Source: an uncultured Oscillospiraceae bacterium (lineage in GTDB: Bacteria > Bacillota > Clostridia > Oscillospirales > Oscillospiraceae). Taken from it: a stretch of 44,721 bases of DNA. Where the stretch lies: assembly GCA_934659425.1 (NCBI GenBank), contig CAKUHU010000010.1, positions 1 through 44,721 of the forward strand, in the 5' to 3' direction. A program made the translations under genes and the position numbers. How positions within the stretch are numbered: the first letter of the stretch is position 1; the number at the start of each line of letters is the position of its first letter. The notes under the pieces are model-generated. The model was not told the DNA's origin. It ran no database searches and saw only the letters and a program-made list of their open reading frames with translations. Positions 42,168 through 44,721 of the stretch are shown one piece after another.

Positions 42168-42177
42168 AGAGAGGCTT

Positions 42178-43662
42178 TCAGCGGTGGTAGAGCTTTTTGG
42201 TTTCATACTGGGCCTCACAGGTGGTCTGCAGGCCCAGCTTTTTGTAGATCCCCATATCGGGCGAGGAGAGGATGACGGTGGCGTGAGCCTGGCAGTCCCG
42301 GAGACGGGCCAGCTGATCCAGAGCCCGGGCGGCCAGGGGATTGGATTTTGCGCTGGAGGCCAGGGCGATGAGGGCCTCATCGCTGTGGAGTCTGGGATTT
42401 ACACTGCCCAGATACTCCACCTTGAGCCGCTGAATGGGCAGGATGGCCTCGGGAGAGATGAGATCCACCTCCCGGTCGATCCCGGCCAAAACCTTGAGTG
42501 CGTTCAGAAGGGCGCCGGCGGAGGGCCCCATCAGCTCAGAGGTTTTTCCCATGACGATCTGGCCGTCGGCAAGCTCAATGGCGGCGGCAGGCAAGCTGGT
42601 TTTTTCCGCCGTGTCCAAAGCGGCGGCCACTACGGGACGGATAGAGGAGTCGATCTTGGCCTGCTTCATCAACAGCTCCAGCTTATATACCATCTCATCG
42701 GAGCCCCGGCCTTGGCGACGCTCACACAGGGCGTTATAATACCGCCGGACGATCTCCTGCAGGGCGGCAGCCCGGACGGCTTCGTCATCCACGATGCAGT
42801 AACCGGCCATGTTTACCCCCATGTCGGTGGGGGATTTGTAAGGACACTCGCCGGTGATGGTCTCAAAGATATTAGACAAAACGGGAAAAATCTCCACATC
42901 CCGGTTATAGTTCACTGTGGTCTCACCGTAAGCATTGAGATGGAAGGGGTCGATCATGTTGACGTCGTTGAGGTCGGCGGTGGCCGCCTCATAGGCCAGA
43001 TTCACCGGATGATTCAAGGGCAGGTTCCAGATGGGGAAGGTCTCAAATTTGGCATAGCCGGCCCGGATGCCCCGGCGGTACTCATGATAGAGCTGGCTGA
43101 GACACACCGCCATTTTGCCGCTGCCTGGGCCGGGAGCGGTGACTACCACCAGAGGGCGTTGTGTCTCAATGAACTGATTTTTCCCATAGCCGTCATCGCT
43201 GACGATAAGCGGGATGTTATGGGGATACCCCTCGATGGGATAGTGGAGGTAGACTTTGATCCCCAGCTCCTCCAGCCGGCGCTGAAAAGCGCCGGCGGCC
43301 GATTGGCCGGCATAACGGGTGATGACCACGCTGCCTACCAGAAGTCCCATGCCCCGGAAGGCGTCGATGAGCCGCAGCACATCCACATCGTAGGTGATGC
43401 CCAGGTCTCCCCGAACTTTATTCTTTTCAATATCGGCGGCGTTGATGGCGATGATGATCTCCGCCTGATCTTTGAGTTGAGTGAGCATTTTGATCTTGCT
43501 GTCGGGAGCAAAGCCGGGCAGGGTCCGGGCAGCGTGATAATCGTCAAAAAGCTTGCCGCCGAACTCCAGATAGAGCTTGCCGCTGAACTGGGCAATGCGT
43601 TCTTGAATATGCTGGGACTGCAGGAGCAGATATTGTTGATTGTCAAACCCCTCTTGGGACAC
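42178..43662 (-). CDS. DUF1846 family protein
   Basis: 494 aa, the usual length of the family. Signatures: GKLYLEFGGKLFDDYHAARTL near the N-terminus, IIAINAADIEKNKVRGDLG, APGPGSGKMAVCLSQLYHEY (~170) resembling a P-loop, NYNRDVEIFPVL and KSPTDMGVNMAGYCI. Proteins of this group occur in many Firmicutes; structures exist but no confirmed function. The GPGSGK stretch suggests nucleotide binding. Start is GTG at 43662 after AAGGAGGGG. Monocistronic. Confidence 0.9.
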   Translation of the reverse strand: MSQEGFDNQQYLLLQSQHIQERIAQFSGKLYLEFGGKLFDDYHAARTLPGFAPDSKIKMLTQLKDQAEIIIAINAADIEKNKVRGDLGITYDVDVLRLIDAFRGMGLLVGSVVITRYAGQSAAGAFQRRLEELGIKVYLHYPIEGYPHNIPLIVSDDGYGKNQFIETQRPLVVVTAPGPGSGKMAVCLSQLYHEYRRGIRAGYAKFETFPIWNLPLNHPVNLAYEAATADLNDVNMIDPFHLNAYGETTVNYNRDVEIFPVLSNIFETITGECPYKSPTDMGVNMAGYCIVDDEAVRAAALQEIVRRYYNALCERRQGRGSDEMVYKLELLMKQAKIDSSIRPVVAAALDTAEKTSLPAAAIELADGQIVMGKTSELMGPSAGALLNALKVLAGIDREVDLISPEAILPIQRLKVEYLGSVNPRLHSDEALIALASSAKSNPLAARALDQLARLRDCQAHATVILSSPDMGIYKKLGLQTTCEAQYETKKLYHR

Positions 43663-43822
43663 GATGTCCCCTCCTTTTTCATGTCTTTTACATCATTGCT
43701 CTATTTTACGGCCCGGGGTGTAAGATGTCAACGACGAATTGACTTCAATGTCGAAATATGGCATAATGATTTTGCTGTTCCGGAAAAGGTGGCTTTACTT
43801 TTGAAGGGAGAGAGGGAGAGTT

Positions 43823-44596
43823 ATGGTTTTAGAGGAGTTGTTGCCCCTATTGATCATTGTGTGCCCTTTGGCTTTCTTGGGGGCACTGGTAGATTCTGTG
43901 GCGGGCGGAGGCGGCATTATTTCCCTGTCGGCCTATTTGATCGCGGGATTGCCCGGGCCCATGGCGCTGGGGACGAACAAGTGCGGAAGCACCTTCGGCA
44001 TGGTGCTGGCCGCCGGCCGGTTCATCAAAAAAAAGGAGTTCCACCCCCGCAGCGCCATCGTGGCCGCTGTGACTGCGCTGGTGGGTGCCGCGCTGGGCTC
44101 GCAGTTGGCCCAGCGTATGTCTGACCGGTTTGTCTATTACCTGATCCTGGCCTTGATCCCCGTGTTGGCGTGGATCATCCTGTTTAAGCCGGATATGGGA
44201 GCGGAGGACCGGAGCGGTCGGTATTCTCCCGGAACTCTGACAGCCATATCCGCAGGTATCGGCCTTGTCTTAGGCGGATATGATGGCTTTTTTGGCCCCG
44301 GCTCCGGGACGTTTCTGATGCTGGCCTTTGCCACGCTGGGAGGCTTTGACCTGCTCACGGCCTCAGGCAACACCAAGATCGTCAATGGGGTTTCCTGCGT
44401 GACCGCGTTGATCTCATACGCGATGGCCGGCCAGGTCAATTGGTGGATCGGGATCCCTGCGGCAATCTGTGGAGTGGCAGGTCACTATGTGGGGTCAGGG
44501 CTGGCATTGAAAAATGGGGCTAAGGTTATCCGCCCCATGTTCCTGTTGGTGCTTGCACTTCTGGTAATCAAATTGCTTTGGGATCTGCTGGCATGA
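43823..44596 (+). CDS. TSUP (TauE/SafE) family permease
   Basis: 257 aa, about eight membrane helices. Sequence pairs typical of the TSUP family recur in both halves: FLGALVDSVAGGGGIISLSA with ALGTNKCGST, and GGYDGFFGPGSGTFLMLAFA with ASGNTKIVNGVSC. Members move sulfite, sulfonates or other small anions across the membrane; the substrate is not readable here. Start 43823 has GGGAGAG upstream. Monocistronic, ends 12 bp before a strong terminator at the edge of the right-hand repeat. Confidence 0.9.
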   Translation: MVLEELLPLLIIVCPLAFLGALVDSVAGGGGIISLSAYLIAGLPGPMALGTNKCGSTFGMVLAAGRFIKKKEFHPRSAIVAAVTALVGAALGSQLAQRMSDRFVYYLILALIPVLAWIILFKPDMGAEDRSGRYSPGTLTAISAGIGLVLGGYDGFFGPGSGTFLMLAFATLGGFDLLTASGNTKIVNGVSCVTALISYAMAGQVNWWIGIPAAICGVAGHYVGSGLALKNGAKVIRPMFLLVLALLVIKLLWDLLA

Positions 44597-44607
44597 CGAA
44601 AAAGATC

Positions 44608-44641
44608 AAAAGGCCCCGCCGTATAAACGGCGGGGCCTTTT
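44608..44641 (+). terminator. Terminator after TSUP gene
   Basis: AAAAGGCCCCGCCG (44608-44621) pairs perfectly with CGGCGGGGCCTTTT (44628-44641). It ends exactly where the right-hand repeat begins. Confidence 0.88.
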
Positions 44642-44715
44642 ATGTTAATCAACCATTCGGCCGCATAGCGTCCGCACAAATAGGAATGAAAGAGTACAGA
44701 CAAACGGCCGCCTTT
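44642..44715 (-). repeat. Right copy of 74-bp inverted terminal repeat
   Basis: Reverse complement of 1-74 with one mismatch. It begins directly at the end of the TSUP terminator and is not preceded by a coding sequence in its own orientation, unlike the left copy that runs into the surface-protein gene. The sequence may continue past the window. Confidence 0.9.
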
Positions 44716-44721
44716 CTTGTA

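Overview
The window looks like a chromosomal segment of a gut-type Clostridia bacterium, most likely Oscillospiraceae/Ruminococcaceae of the Flavonifractor-Lawsonibacter kind. This is inferred from Gram-positive AGGAGG-type ribosome binding sites, a Bacillus-like initiator tRNA, SLH-anchored surface proteins, a ProB without PUA domain, NiaR control of NAD genes and an iron-sulfur two-subunit serine dehydratase. There are two compositional blocks. Positions 1 to about 15.6 kb have visibly lower G+C and mobile-element genes. Positions about 15.7 to 44.6 kb are G+C-rich core chromosome. A 74-bp sequence sits at both ends of the window in inverted orientation with one mismatch.

Mobile block (1-15.6 kb). 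An SLH/beta-helix surface protein starts at the edge of the left repeat. Convergent to it is an integrase operon on the minus strand: tyrosine recombinase, S24-like protein and three small unknowns. A divergent XRE repressor follows. A long minus-strand operon (12.1 to 4.8 kb) has a strong promoter and a roughly 320-nt structured leader RNA ending in a terminator. It encodes an AlpA/Xis-like HTH protein, an SF3 helicase, an 88-aa protein, two paralogous helical proteins flanking a complete phage tape-measure gene, several micro-ORFs and a terminase-small-subunit-like protein. No capsid, portal, large terminase, other complete tail gene or lysis gene is present, so this resembles a phage satellite that has kept a tape-measure gene. 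After a lipoprotein gene comes a plus-strand module of a 143-aa unknown, a 26-aa membrane peptide and a soluble FtsK/SpoIIIE-type translocase, ending in a G-tract-rich, AT-centred intergenic region. The promoters of the integrase, the repressor and the FtsK module share one operator-like core (ACACTAAATAGT type), which suggests one XRE repressor controls all three.

Core block (15.7-44.6 kb). tRNA-Leu(TAA) and tRNA-fMet share one promoter. They are followed by prfB (no programmed frameshift), a frameshifted nrdI remnant, an SLH-anchored 5'-nucleotidase, proBA, and a lower-glycolysis operon trmL-pgk-tpiA-gpmI-eno. Next are two small divergent HTH genes, nadE, a PPOX/NimA-like protein, niaR, a YheO-like regulator with a PepV-like dipeptidase, an OB-fold SSB-like protein, a beta-CASP metallo-beta-lactamase nuclease, a ClC-type transporter, sdaAB-sdaAA, pyrG, a DUF1846 protein and a TSUP permease. 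Most of these genes end at clear rho-independent terminators.

All assignments come from reading the sequence and the translations; no database search was possible.
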